From Candidatus Saccharimonadota bacterium (GTDB lineage: Bacteria > Patescibacteriota > Saccharimonadia > Saccharimonadales > Saccharimonadaceae), in NCBI GenBank assembly GCA_028288995.1, contig JAQGHF010000003.1, positions 186,001 to 250,000 of the forward strand: a DNA stretch of 64,000 nt, given 5' to 3'. Below are positions 51,669 to 58,969 of this stretch, piece after piece (within the stretch, counting starts at the first letter, position 1; each line of letters begins with the position of its first letter). The notes below the pieces were generated by a model. It saw nothing but the letters and a program-made list of their open reading frames with translations, was not told where the DNA came from and ran no database searches. The translations under genes and the position numbers were made by a program.

Positions 51669-52250
51669 ATGAATCCAGACGAAGAAAAGCAGAATTACTG
51701 GGAGAAACCCGAGGAAGAGCAAACCGATCAAGTTGCTCCAGAGGTACAAGCTCCCGAAGTAGAAGCTCCGGAAGCTTTAGCCCCCGTCGATACTCCCGTG
51801 ACCTGGACAGCACAAGAATACGTCCATATTGATAAAAGTCCCCTCTGGTTCGTTATTTTTGTGATTGTCGTCCTTGGTCTTATTTCGATCGACATCCTAT
51901 TCTTAAAGTCATATACATTCTCTGTTCTTGTTGTCGTTATGGCGGTTGCAGTGATTATCTATACCCGTCGTCCTCCACGCACACTCACCTATGCGCTGAG
52001 CATACAACAGGGGCTATATGTTGGTGAACACCTCTATCATCTTGAGGAGTTTAAAGCATTTGGGTTAATTAAAGACGGTGAACACAACTCAATCATGTTA
52101 ATTCCGAGAAAGCGATTCTCTCCAGGCGTGTCTGTCTACTTCCCAGAAGAAGCTGGCGAAGAAATTGTTGATATCTTAGGTAAACGCCTCCCAATGGAGA
52201 ACTTAAAACTCGACATTATCGATATCGTTGTCCGTAAACTACGACTCTAA
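51669..52250 (+). CDS. Two-helix membrane protein with acidic cytoplasmic head
   Basis: A 193-residue protein. The first ~45 residues are Glu/Pro/Gln-rich with short near-repeats (PEVQAPEVEAPEAL). Two helices follow (~60-80, ~84-102), then RRPPRTLTYALS and a ~90-residue cytoplasmic domain rich in mixed beta strands, resembling the small DUF PH-like modules of membrane proteins. I do not know its function. TATACT at 51653-51658 ends 10 nt before the ATG. Confidence 0.75.
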   Translation: MNPDEEKQNYWEKPEEEQTDQVAPEVQAPEVEAPEALAPVDTPVTWTAQEYVHIDKSPLWFVIFVIVVLGLISIDILFLKSYTFSVLVVVMAVAVIIYTRRPPRTLTYALSIQQGLYVGEHLYHLEEFKAFGLIKDGEHNSIMLIPRKRFSPGVSVYFPEEAGEEIVDILGKRLPMENLKLDIIDIVVRKLRL

Positions 52251-52299
52251 CCCCTGCCGAGACTAAGCTTGAGCATTAGCCTCATGAGGTTTCCTGTGG

Positions 52300-52389
52300 T
52301 ACAATACCCTTTGTCCTTCGGCGAAAGTCGTGGAAGCACCTTCTAGTTACAAAGATATAACTCGTTGTTCTTAAGACAACGAGTTATAT
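52300..52389 (+). ncRNA. Possible short RNA or leader ending in a perfect 14-bp hairpin
   Basis: Extended -10 TGGTACAAT (box 52300-52305) would start an RNA near 52312. About 40 nt later a perfect hairpin, ATATAACTCGTTGT (52355-52368) and ACAACGAGTTATAT (52376-52389), 7-nt loop, ends 4 nt before tRNA-Arg. It is either a ~75-nt terminated RNA or a structured 5' leader of the tRNA. Confidence 0.35.
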
Positions 52390-52393
52390 ATAT

Positions 52394-52470
52394 GCACCTG
52401 TAGCTCAGCTGGATAGAGCGCTGCCTTGCGGAGGCAGAGGTCGTAGGTTCGAATCCTGCCAGGTGTACCA
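52394..52470 (+). tRNA. tRNA-Arg (anticodon GCG)
   Basis: Acceptor GCACCTG pairs with CAGGTGT (one G-T), discriminator A, encoded CCA. D-arm GCTCAGCTGGATAGAGC. Anticodon arm CTGCC-TTGCGGA-GGCAG gives GCG. T-arm TTCGAAT loop. Short variable loop. G at position 34 instead of the usual A (inosine) for CGN codons. Confidence 0.95.
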
Positions 52471-52478
52471 AGATAAGG

Positions 52479-52506
52479 GAGTCAGAATATAACTGGCTCT
52501 TTTTTC
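52479..52506 (+). terminator. Terminator after tRNA-Arg
   Basis: GAGTCAG (52479-52485) and CTGGCTC (52493-52499), one G-T pair, then TTTTTTT. Confidence 0.75.
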
Positions 52507-52524
52507 TTGCATTGACCAATTTAA

Positions 52525-52554
52525 AATGAGAAACCCGCCCCTCTCAGGGCGGGC
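52525..52554 (-). terminator. GC-rich terminator of the small exported-protein gene
   Basis: On the minus strand CCCGCCC (52547-52553) and GGGCGGG (52534-52540) form a 7-bp stem with a 6-nt loop, followed by TTTCTCATTTT. It lies 19 nt after the stop at 52573. Confidence 0.85.
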
Positions 52555-52572
52555 ACTCTCACGATACCGTAC

Positions 52573-52923
52573 TTATGACGACGCAGGAGGCTCACGATTC
52601 TGTGATTCGTCATTCTTCACTTCCGTTTTACGGGAAAGCGAAACGATGAGCTGCCCGATCGAGGCAAACGCAATGATGACCAGTAGAACGGTCACAAATG
52701 CCAGTTGGATCTGGAGACCCTCGACCTCATGTTGGACGTCCCCGATCCGGTCGAGGACTGCAAACACACGATCGTCAGGGTTGATATATCCACAGGCCCC
52801 GTCATCCATAGTTGCTCCGGGAGAGTTGTTGCAGGTTGCGGCGATTGCCCCAGTAACAGGGAGAAAGATAAAGCTTAGGACTATCGCAAAAGTCCCCAAT
52901 AGAACTGTTATGATGCGTCGCAT
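52573..52923 (-). CDS. Small exported membrane protein (unknown)
   Basis: A 116-residue protein: signal helix (~1-24, ending AIAAT), a ~45-residue loop with two Cys (ATCNNSPG, GACGYIN), a heptad-like helix (FAVLDRIGDVQHEVEGLQIQL), a second hydrophobic helix (~75-97) and a polar end. I see no family. Start at 52921-52923, with AAAGGA 5-6 nt upstream; an earlier ATG adds 15 residues. The sequence is richer in G and C (GTC, GCC, CGC codons) than flanking genes, so acquisition from elsewhere is possible. Confidence 0.7.
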   Translation of the reverse strand: MRRIITVLLGTFAIVLSFIFLPVTGAIAATCNNSPGATMDDGACGYINPDDRVFAVLDRIGDVQHEVEGLQIQLAFVTVLLVIIAFASIGQLIVSLSRKTEVKNDESQNREPPASS

Positions 52924-53102
52924 CGATTTTCCTTTCGGTGTGAGAGTGTGCAAAGTCGAGAACGGCAAAACCCTACCCGCGTCTGCACATATTCGATCAA
53001 CTTCTTATACTATTATACTACTTTATAATAATATGGGTGTATTGTAAAATAACCTGTCTCAAACCTCATTAATAGCATAAGTAATGAGTGCGACCACTCT
53101 GT

Positions 53103-53108
53103 TACAAT
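53103..53108 (+). promoter_or_regulatory. -10 box TACAAT, promoter of tRNA-Ser(CGA)
   Basis: TACAAT ends 9 nt before the first base of the mature tRNA, so transcription should begin within a base or two of the mature 5' end. Confidence 0.5.
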
Positions 53109-53117
53109 AGAGCGATT

Positions 53118-53205
53118 GGAGAGGTGCAGGAGTGGTTGAACTGGCCGCTCTCGAAAAGCGGTGAACCGCAAGGTTCCGAGGGTTCGAATCCCTCTCTCTC
53201 CGCCA
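53118..53205 (+). tRNA. tRNA-Ser (anticodon CGA)
   Basis: Acceptor GGAGAGG/TCTCTCC (one G-T), G discriminator, encoded CCA. Anticodon arm CCGCT-CTCGAAA-AGCGG gives CGA. Long variable arm (TGAACCGCAAGGTTCCG region). The third serine tRNA within 2.4 kb. Confidence 0.96.
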
Positions 53206-53224
53206 AACATGAGCATTATTCATT

Positions 53225-53249
53225 AAAGTCCACGTCTGTGGGCTTTTTT
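53225..53249 (+). terminator. Terminator after tRNA-Ser(CGA)
   Basis: AAAGTCCAC (53225-53233) and GTGGGCTTT (53238-53246) with a 4-nt loop and one G-T pair, followed by TTT. Confidence 0.8.
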
Positions 53250-53359
53250 GATTCCTGGTCATGCTTGCAAGAAATGGGTGTTGCCTTCATAACTATTGGC
53301 AGTCACCGCAAATCGCGAGGGCCCCTGGGAACGGGGTTGACCCCGATTGGGGTGAAGCA

Positions 53360-53665
53360 ATGAACGACACAAAGCCGACCGACGACTCCGTTGTGGTCGA
53401 GGAGGATCTCTATCCCGCTGTAACGGCAATAACGAATCTTTTTACACTTCATAACCACCAAAGAGAGGTTGTTGCACAGCTGGTCAACCTCTCCGAAGAA
53501 GTGTTGGCCTACCGCCAGAACGTTGGAGATGAAGTGGTTGAGATGGTTATCGAATTACTCGATAGCCTCCCGAACATGGTCGACAACGCACATCACGTCA
53601 GGCGCGTTGCCCTCCGTAGAACGCTCAGCAGAAAGTTGGTTGATATCGACTGGGATAACGACTGA
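53360..53665 (+). CDS. Small acidic helical protein (unknown)
   Basis: A 101-residue soluble protein, mainly helical, beginning MNDTKPTDDSVVVEEDLYPA and ending RRTLSRKLVDIDWDND. No family recognised, no membrane segment. Start ATG at 53360 has GGGGTGAAG about 5 nt upstream; the leader before it holds short GC-rich inverted repeats (ACGGGGTTGACCCCG). Codon use is richer in G/C than in neighbours. A long GC hairpin lies just after it. With the gene at 52573 it looks like a small accessory island around tRNA-Ser. Confidence 0.6.
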   Translation: MNDTKPTDDSVVVEEDLYPAVTAITNLFTLHNHQREVVAQLVNLSEEVLAYRQNVGDEVVEMVIELLDSLPNMVDNAHHVRRVALRRTLSRKLVDIDWDND

Positions 53666-53680
53666 TTCACAGAAGCCCGA

Positions 53681-53723
53681 CATCTGGGCGGAGAAGCTCC
53701 CTGGGAGCCCTCCGCCCCAGATG
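53681..53723 (+). terminator. Long GC-rich hairpin after the small acidic gene
   Basis: Outer stem CATCTGGGCGGAG (53681-53693) with CTCCGCCCCAGATG (53710-53723), one bulged C; inner stem GCTCCC/GGGAGC. It has no T-run, so it may be a Rho-type stop, an mRNA-end stabiliser or a structured RNA. The bases from here to 53847 hold only the next promoter. Confidence 0.55.
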
Positions 53724-53847
53724 GCGGGCTAAAACAATGCCTTCATTCCAGTAGATCCTGAATTCGATCCCATACACTTTTGTTCCAACCCCGCGTCAGT
53801 AGAACCGCTATAGATTTATTTATAGGTAAGTGTTATAGTATATATAA

Positions 53848-54417
53848 ATGAGTGTGTTTCCAGAAGGCAGCATGTCGGGGGAATATCTCCCGACATTTAA
53901 TTTCCATGAAAATAGCGTGGATCCTCATAACGTGGTGATTGTAAACGCCTTTGGTTTTAGAGAAAATTCCGACGGAACTAAAATTCCAGGTCCGATGAAC
54001 GAAGCACTCGCTGCATTTACAGATGAACACTTTTCTGACCGTCCTATTCTTGTCAGTCCTGATATTGCTCCAGCACTTCAAACTGAGCCACGACGAGTAC
54101 TTGAACTGAATTCTACCTCTGGATCTTTAGATACACTGAAGGATCCTAAGAATACAGGTACTGCCGGTGAATTACTTCAAGCTCGAGCATTTATGCGAGA
54201 AGAAAACTACACGACAGCAATTATCATTGCCCATGCCTTTCATGTTGCACGAGTCGCACGTATGGCCCAAAAATTAGACATTGTGACCGCAATTCCCGAT
54301 GGTCTCCCTAAAGAATTTGATCCAGAGTCTGCTCAAGAATGGACGAGAAGCCGCGAAGAATGGGTGAAGCGTGAACGACTCACTATTGGCTACATGATCC
54401 TTCGAAGAATGATGTAA
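53848..54417 (+). CDS. YdcF/ElyC-like (DUF218) protein
   Basis: A 189-residue protein without signal peptide. VVIVNAFGFREN opens a Rossmann-like fold; NTGTAGELLQARAFM and TTAIIIAHAFHVARVARMAQ match the DUF218 blocks (the TxxEA..., HxxRA region) seen in SanA/YdcF/ElyC. Members are linked to cell-envelope upkeep, but the reaction is not settled. TATAGT at 53834-53839 ends 8 nt before the ATG. It is followed by the HIT gene after 35 nt. Confidence 0.7.
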   Translation: MSVFPEGSMSGEYLPTFNFHENSVDPHNVVIVNAFGFRENSDGTKIPGPMNEALAAFTDEHFSDRPILVSPDIAPALQTEPRRVLELNSTSGSLDTLKDPKNTGTAGELLQARAFMREENYTTAIIIAHAFHVARVARMAQKLDIVTAIPDGLPKEFDPESAQEWTRSREEWVKRERLTIGYMILRRMM

Positions 54418-54440
54418 CCTCAACGGGTTTTTATCTGCGC

Positions 54441-54446
54441 TACAAT
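54441..54446 (+). promoter_or_regulatory. -10 box TACAAT, leaderless promoter of the HIT gene
   Basis: TACAAT ends 6 nt before the ATG at 54453; no ribosome site. Confidence 0.5.
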
Positions 54447-54452
54447 AAAGCC

Positions 54453-54845
54453 ATGGAAGATTCTATTTTTACAAAGATCATTAAGGGTGAAATCCCTTCT
54501 CATAAGATTTACGAAGACGACGACGTTATCGCGTTTCTCGACATCCACCCTGTTATGCCCGGCCACACGTTAGTCGTCCCGAAAAAGCAGGTTGAGTTTA
54601 CTTGGGATCTTGACAACGAGACCTATGTAAAACTAACACTAGCTGCCAAGAAAATCGCACTTCATATCCGTGAAAAGCTCGATACTGAGTATGTTGGTGA
54701 GCAGATTATCGGTGTTGATGTGCCCCATGCGCATATTCACCTCATCCCTTTTACGCATGCGGTTGATTTTCATCGTGAAGCTGATCAATCGTTAGAGCCT
54801 GATCATGCTGCACTAGCAAGGATGGCTGAGTCACTTTCGTTCTGA
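54453..54845 (+). CDS. hit: HIT-family nucleotide hydrolase
   Basis: A 130-residue protein of the HinT type: SIFTKIIKGEIPSHKIYEDD start, FLDIHPVMPGHTLVVPKK, and the active-site triad HAHIHLIP (His92, His94, His96). HIT proteins cut nucleoside phosphoramidates or dinucleoside polyphosphates. The last 43 bp overlap the convergent gene at 54803. Confidence 0.95.
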   Translation: MEDSIFTKIIKGEIPSHKIYEDDDVIAFLDIHPVMPGHTLVVPKKQVEFTWDLDNETYVKLTLAAKKIALHIREKLDTEYVGEQIIGVDVPHAHIHLIPFTHAVDFHREADQSLEPDHAALARMAESLSF

Positions 54846-55330
54846 CGTACCTCTTGAATGCGGTGATACAGTCCGAGGTTGGCAGTTGTATCAAGAAGGC
54901 TTCGTTTAAAGTCGGCAATGACTAATTCGGATGTCGATCCGTTATCTGGAACGCCACGGCGACGTAAATTTGAAGTATATACCTTCGAGACACCGTTCGA
55001 AATCATAAGACTCTGACGAATAGCAGCATCACGATCATCGAAATCTCGGTGTTCGAGTGCAACTATTAACCCCCGTTTCATAATTGATAGGACGAGTCGA
55101 TCGTAAAGATGGTTAGTGTCATCTTCAAATTCCCAAAAAGCTTGAGATGCACTCTCGGAATCAGTAATCTTTTGTAAATGCAGATGAACAGCCGAGTTCC
55201 AAGTGTCGACATCTCCGTCTGTATCGAGAATAACATCGAAGAGGTTCTTGGCTTTTAAGGCGAGGGTACGTTCGTTTTCCGGGATGTTTATTGTTTGGAA
55301 TACATCCTGATAATGAAACTTATCAGTCAT
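54803..55330 (-). CDS. Hypothetical soluble protein, 3' end overlapping the HIT gene
   Basis: A 175-residue protein, mostly alpha-helical, with WNSAVHLHLQKI, FWEFEDDTNHLYDRLVLSIMKRGL and a basic YTSNLRRRG segment. No membrane helix and no known domain. TATTCT (55341-55346, minus strand) ends 10 nt before the ATG, giving a near-leaderless transcript. The 43-bp tail-to-tail overlap means the mRNAs of both genes are complementary at their ends. Confidence 0.65.
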   Translation of the reverse strand: MTDKFHYQDVFQTINIPENERTLALKAKNLFDVILDTDGDVDTWNSAVHLHLQKITDSESASQAFWEFEDDTNHLYDRLVLSIMKRGLIVALEHRDFDDRDAAIRQSLMISNGVSKVYTSNLRRRGVPDNGSTSELVIADFKRSLLDTTANLGLYHRIQEVRQNESDSAILASAA

Positions 55331-55384
55331 TGTTAATCTCAGAATAGCATTACCGTTTTAGAAATCAAGCCTTTTCTAACCTGT

Positions 55385-55390
55385 TAGAAT
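55385..55390 (+). promoter_or_regulatory. -10 box TAGAAT, leaderless promoter of rlmH
   Basis: TAGAAT ends 6 nt before the ATG at 55397. Confidence 0.5.
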
Positions 55391-55396
55391 AGCTAC

Positions 55397-55855
55397 ATGT
55401 CGTTACACATCCTCGCAGTTGGCAAAAAACACGAAGACTGGGTTTCTGAAGGAATCCTGCGCTATCAGAAGCGTCTAAAAACACCTTTTATTCCAGAATG
55501 GGTACTTATGGCTCATTCGTCGCTTGATGGGCTTGCAGCGCGTGAGGATGAGTCAGAGCGCATACTTTCGCGACTTACCGCTTATGATTTCATTATCCTT
55601 TTGGATGAACGAGGAAAAGCACTGGATTCCCCTACTTTTGCCGATGTGCTGAAGGAACAGCTGGATCACTCTCGAAAAGTGCTGATTATCATTGGTGGTG
55701 CATTTGGTGTCACTGATGAACTCAGGAATCGTGCCCACCTTGTTTGGTCACTGTCACCCCTAGTATTCCCTCACCAACTGGTTCGGCTGATCCTTACCGA
55801 ACAACTCTACCGCGCACAGCAGATTACGCTCGGCGGCTCATATCATCACGAATAA
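55397..55855 (+). CDS. rlmH: 23S rRNA pseudouridine-1915 N3-methyltransferase
   Basis: A 152-residue SPOUT methyltransferase. FIILLDERGKALDSPTFA, then the SAM knot LIIIGGAFGVTDELR and the end SLSPLVFPHQLVRLILTEQL plus YRAQQITLGGSYHH, all canonical RlmH blocks. It methylates Psi1915 in helix 69 of 23S rRNA. Length normal (150-160). Confidence 0.96.
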   Translation: MSLHILAVGKKHEDWVSEGILRYQKRLKTPFIPEWVLMAHSSLDGLAAREDESERILSRLTAYDFIILLDERGKALDSPTFADVLKEQLDHSRKVLIIIGGAFGVTDELRNRAHLVWSLSPLVFPHQLVRLILTEQLYRAQQITLGGSYHHE

Positions 55856-55892
55856 AGTACACCATCTGTACTACTAGATTGGCGACAAGTAG

Positions 55893-55921
55893 TTGACAAA
55901 ATGTAAAGCTTATGCTATCAT
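55893..55921 (+). promoter_or_regulatory. Strong promoter sharing a 16-bp block with 60239-60267
   Basis: TTGACA (55893-55898), 17-bp spacer, TATCAT (55916-55921) with extended -10 TG. The block TGTAAAGCTTATGCTA in the spacer and -10 is identical to that of the minus-strand promoter before the 80-residue gene. Confidence 0.7.
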
Positions 55922-55954
55922 TCTATCTGTTACCCATCAACAAAACAAAAACAT

Positions 55955-56278
55955 ATGCCACCAATCATAAACCCATTACCATTCGTATTTATCATCGCCA
56001 CCGCTTTTGGTGTGGTGATGCATGACACACAAGTTGATCACGCTGCCTCGGTCGCTATTGTGACCCCAGCTAACTTTTCAGATTTTGCGATTGCAGACGC
56101 AGCATCTAAATCAAACGAACACGTTCATGTTGAACGAGTATCCGTTAGTAATCAAGGTGATGCTACTCATCACGAAAATGTTCCCAAGACACAGCCACGT
56201 GACGATCATAACCGATATGTTCAAGTGAGGAAGACTGCCGTAAGCGGTGGTGATAATGGTCTATGGCCATCAATATAG
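55955..56278 (+). CDS. Small exported or membrane-anchored His-rich protein (unknown)
   Basis: A 107-residue protein. One N-terminal hydrophobic helix (~5-22, PLPFVFIIATAFGVVM) and then a polar outside part with many His (MHDT, DHAAS, NEHVHVE, THHEN, DDHNR). No family. His-rich exported proteins can bind metal; this is only a hint. It has a strong promoter with a ~27-nt leader rich in A and C and no clear ribosome site. The promoter is shared in sequence with that of the gene at 60203. Confidence 0.6.
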   Translation: MPPIINPLPFVFIIATAFGVVMHDTQVDHAASVAIVTPANFSDFAIADAASKSNEHVHVERVSVSNQGDATHHENVPKTQPRDDHNRYVQVRKTAVSGGDNGLWPSI

Positions 56279-56288
56279 AGCTATCAAT

Positions 56289-58871
56289 CTAAATTTTTAG
56301 TACTTCGAGTTCATGTTGAAGCCGTATAACAACGGCTTTTTTCTCTTCTAGCTGCTGCTTGGTTTCTGTAACGAGTTTTTCAGGAGCTTTTTCAACGTAG
56401 TTCGGATTAGAAAGACGACCCTCCAGCGCTTGAATATCAGCGTGTGTACGAGCAAGGCGCTCCTCAAGGTTTACCTGGTGCTCTGAAAGGGTTTCTTCAG
56501 AGACATCGAGCCAAGCATCGCGGCCACTGACGGCGAGTCGAAGACCTTTTGGCTGGTAAGTACTGACGACCCTATCTAATTTTGCGAGACGCTTAATGAG
56601 GCTCTTGTTGTCTTCGATGAGACTATCGTTTTCATAGAGCAACCCGTACTTTTCATTGCCCGGAAGAGAGGTTATGACAAAGCGAGCCTCAGTCACGAGT
56701 TGCTGGACACGGCTAAATTCAGCCGCTGCGATCTCGCTAAAGTCGATGATTTCAGGCCAGGTCTCGCTGATGAGGAGGCTATCGTGCCACTGCAGTGTTT
56801 GCCAGATGGTTTCTGTCACGAATGGAGCAAATGGATGAGCCAATGTAAGGCTGACATCGATGACCCATGCAAGAAGGTCTGGGTTGTCCTGGTCTTTTGA
56901 GGCCTCGATATACCAGTCAGCAACGCTGTCCCAGATAACGTGGTACATTGCATCGCTCGCTTCGGCATAACGGTAGTTATCAAGCGTGCGCTCGATGGTC
57001 TCTTTCGCTGTCTTTAGTTCGCTAATGATCCAGTGGTCGGCCAGTGATTTCGCAACTGGCGCAGCTGGTGTGTAGTCGTCCCCTAGTTTGTTCTCGATGA
57101 ACCGAGCAATATTCCAGAGCTTATTACAAAAGTTACGACCGGCGATAATGCGGTCAGGACCAAATGCTTGGTTTTGACCAGGGCTACGGCTGGCGATGAG
57201 TCCAAGACGCAGTGCGTCAGATCCGTAGGCAGCGATTGAATCCATCGGATTAATGACATTGCCCTTACTTTTGCTCATTTTTTGGCTATGCTCATCGAGG
57301 ACCATGCCGTGGAGGTAGACGTCTTTAAACGGAACCTTATCGGTAACGTAGAGGCCGAGCATGATCATACGTGCGATCCATCGGTCTAAGAGGTCGGTAC
57401 CGGTCTCCATAAGGCTGGTTGGGTAGAAACGAGAAAGATCGCCACCTTCGAGTGCCTCGGTTGTGATAAACGGCCATTGACCACTGCTAAACCAGGTATC
57501 GAAGGTGTCTTCCTCTCTGGCGTAGGTCTTGCCGTCTACTTCAATTGTTTCTTCGGTGACAAATTCGTCAAAGATCCAGTCATTTTCGTCGTCGACATTT
57601 TGGAACGCAGGGATTGGAATGCCCCAAGGGATTTGGCGAGAGAGGTTCCAGTCACGGATGTTTTGTAAGTACTGCTTGAGAATCTGCTTACGACTCGCTG
57701 GGTAAAAGGTAATTTCATCATTTTCTAGGGCTTCAAGGGCACGCTTGGCAAGCGGCTCCATCTTGAGGAACCATTGGTCTTTAATAAGGGGTTGAATAGG
57801 GAGGCCACTCTTGTAGTCGTAGCCAACGGTGTGTTCAATCGTTTCTTCTTTACGAATGAGATCTTTTGCTTTGAGAGCATTAAGGGTGGCTTTTCGGGCT
57901 TCAACAACCTCGAGACCTTTAAATTCCTCTGGAACGTTCATCATCGTGCCGTCAAAGTCGATAACCTGGATTCGCTCGAGGTCGTGGCGCTTCCCTACCT
58001 CAAAGTCATTAGGGTCGTGTGCCGGGGTAATTTTTACCGCACCAGTACCAAAGGCTGCATCAACGTAGTCATCGGCGATAATGGTAATTTCTCGGTCTGC
58101 GAGAGGGAGGCGGACTTTTTTCCCAATCAAATCTTTGTAACGTTCGTCGTTAGGATTAACGGCAACTGCTGTGTCACCAAAGAGCGTCTCTGGTCGAGTC
58201 GTGGCAATAATAATTTCACCGTCTCTATCGATGAGTGGGTAGGCAATGTGCCAGAGTGTTCCTTTTTCTTGCTTGTGGTCAACTTCAATGTCGGCATAGC
58301 TCGTCTGGAATTTTGTGCTGTAGTTAACAATACGCTCACCTCTGTAAACGAGGCCATCGTCCCATAGTTTTTTGAAGGTCGAGTAGACGGTTTTAATCAC
58401 CTTAGAATCAAGGGTGAAGACAAGCTTTTCCCAGTCGGCACTGACACCGATAGCACGAAGTTGGAGCTCCATGTTTCCGCGTTGCTGATCAACGAAATCC
58501 CAGACCTGACCGTACAGCTGTTCGCGGGTAAAGTCGAAGCGACTCTTGCCTTGTTTGCCTAGTTCCTTTTCGTAGACAACCCATGTTTCAAAACCGGCGT
58601 GGTCTGCGCCGGGAATGTAGACGGTATCGAAGCCGCGCATACGCTTATATCGGACGCTGATGTCCTTGAGACCCATATCAAGCGCGTGTCCGATATGAAG
58701 GTTCCCGTTGGCGTTAGGAGGCGGCATAACGGTACTAAACGGCTCACCTTTTCCAGAGGGTTTAAAGGCACCACTCTTTTCCCAGAGGGCGTAAATATTC
58801 GGTTCGTACTCGTTTGGCTCGTAAGCTTTTGCTAGCTTCACAGACTCTCCTGTTTTTTCTATAAAATCCAC
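56289..58871 (-). CDS. valS: Valyl-tRNA synthetase
   Basis: An 860-residue class I synthetase. The ATP site is LHIGH (residues 58-62, in PPPNANGNLHIGHALDMG) and KMSKSKGN (~529). The editing domain has TTRPETLFGDTAVAVNP and DPNDFEVGKRHDL; the C-terminus has the coiled coil (~795-860) that binds tRNA-Val. Start is GTG at 58869-58871, consistent with homologues. The GTG lies in the right arm of a hairpin in the mRNA leader. It charges tRNA-Val. Confidence 0.97.
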   Translation of the reverse strand: MDFIEKTGESVKLAKAYEPNEYEPNIYALWEKSGAFKPSGKGEPFSTVMPPPNANGNLHIGHALDMGLKDISVRYKRMRGFDTVYIPGADHAGFETWVVYEKELGKQGKSRFDFTREQLYGQVWDFVDQQRGNMELQLRAIGVSADWEKLVFTLDSKVIKTVYSTFKKLWDDGLVYRGERIVNYSTKFQTSYADIEVDHKQEKGTLWHIAYPLIDRDGEIIIATTRPETLFGDTAVAVNPNDERYKDLIGKKVRLPLADREITIIADDYVDAAFGTGAVKITPAHDPNDFEVGKRHDLERIQVIDFDGTMMNVPEEFKGLEVVEARKATLNALKAKDLIRKEETIEHTVGYDYKSGLPIQPLIKDQWFLKMEPLAKRALEALENDEITFYPASRKQILKQYLQNIRDWNLSRQIPWGIPIPAFQNVDDENDWIFDEFVTEETIEVDGKTYAREEDTFDTWFSSGQWPFITTEALEGGDLSRFYPTSLMETGTDLLDRWIARMIMLGLYVTDKVPFKDVYLHGMVLDEHSQKMSKSKGNVINPMDSIAAYGSDALRLGLIASRSPGQNQAFGPDRIIAGRNFCNKLWNIARFIENKLGDDYTPAAPVAKSLADHWIISELKTAKETIERTLDNYRYAEASDAMYHVIWDSVADWYIEASKDQDNPDLLAWVIDVSLTLAHPFAPFVTETIWQTLQWHDSLLISETWPEIIDFSEIAAAEFSRVQQLVTEARFVITSLPGNEKYGLLYENDSLIEDNKSLIKRLAKLDRVVSTYQPKGLRLAVSGRDAWLDVSEETLSEHQVNLEERLARTHADIQALEGRLSNPNYVEKAPEKLVTETKQQLEEKKAVVIRLQHELEVLKI

Positions 58872-58906
58872 GTGAAATAGTTAATTATTTTTTAATAATT
58901 CACGTG
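58869..58906 (-). promoter_or_regulatory. Inverted repeat over the valS start codon
   Basis: CACGTGAA (58869-58876) and TTCACGTG (58899-58906) are perfect inverted repeats, with an inner AATTATT/AATAATT pair. In the valS mRNA the GTG start is in the 3' arm. A -10 TATACT lies at 58922-58927 (minus strand), so the hairpin is transcribed. Confidence 0.55.
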
Positions 58907-58957
58907 AATGTATCTTGGACTCAGTATAACATAACCCCCGTTATATACGGGTCGTAG

Positions 58958-58963
58958 TATAAT
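58958..58963 (+). promoter_or_regulatory. -10 box TATAAT, leaderless promoter of the FemX-like gene
   Basis: TATAAT ends 6 nt before the ATG at 58970. Confidence 0.55.
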
Positions 58964-58969
58964 GGGAAA

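Noticed and set aside
52526-53047. A 173-codon plus-strand frame opposite the small exported-protein gene
   Set aside because: It starts inside a terminator hairpin and has no domain; the minus-strand gene has signal peptide, ribosome site and terminator.
53118-53205. Integrated element using tRNA-Ser(CGA) as attachment site
   Set aside because: I found no integrase and no second copy of the tRNA 3' end within the window.
57774-58367. A 197-codon frame antisense to valS
   Set aside because: It lies wholly inside a well-supported valS gene; long antisense frames are common shadows of synthetase genes.
58872-58945. T-box riboswitch upstream of valS
   Set aside because: The leader is only about 45 nt and has no T-box motif or stem I; the hairpin is a simple palindrome.
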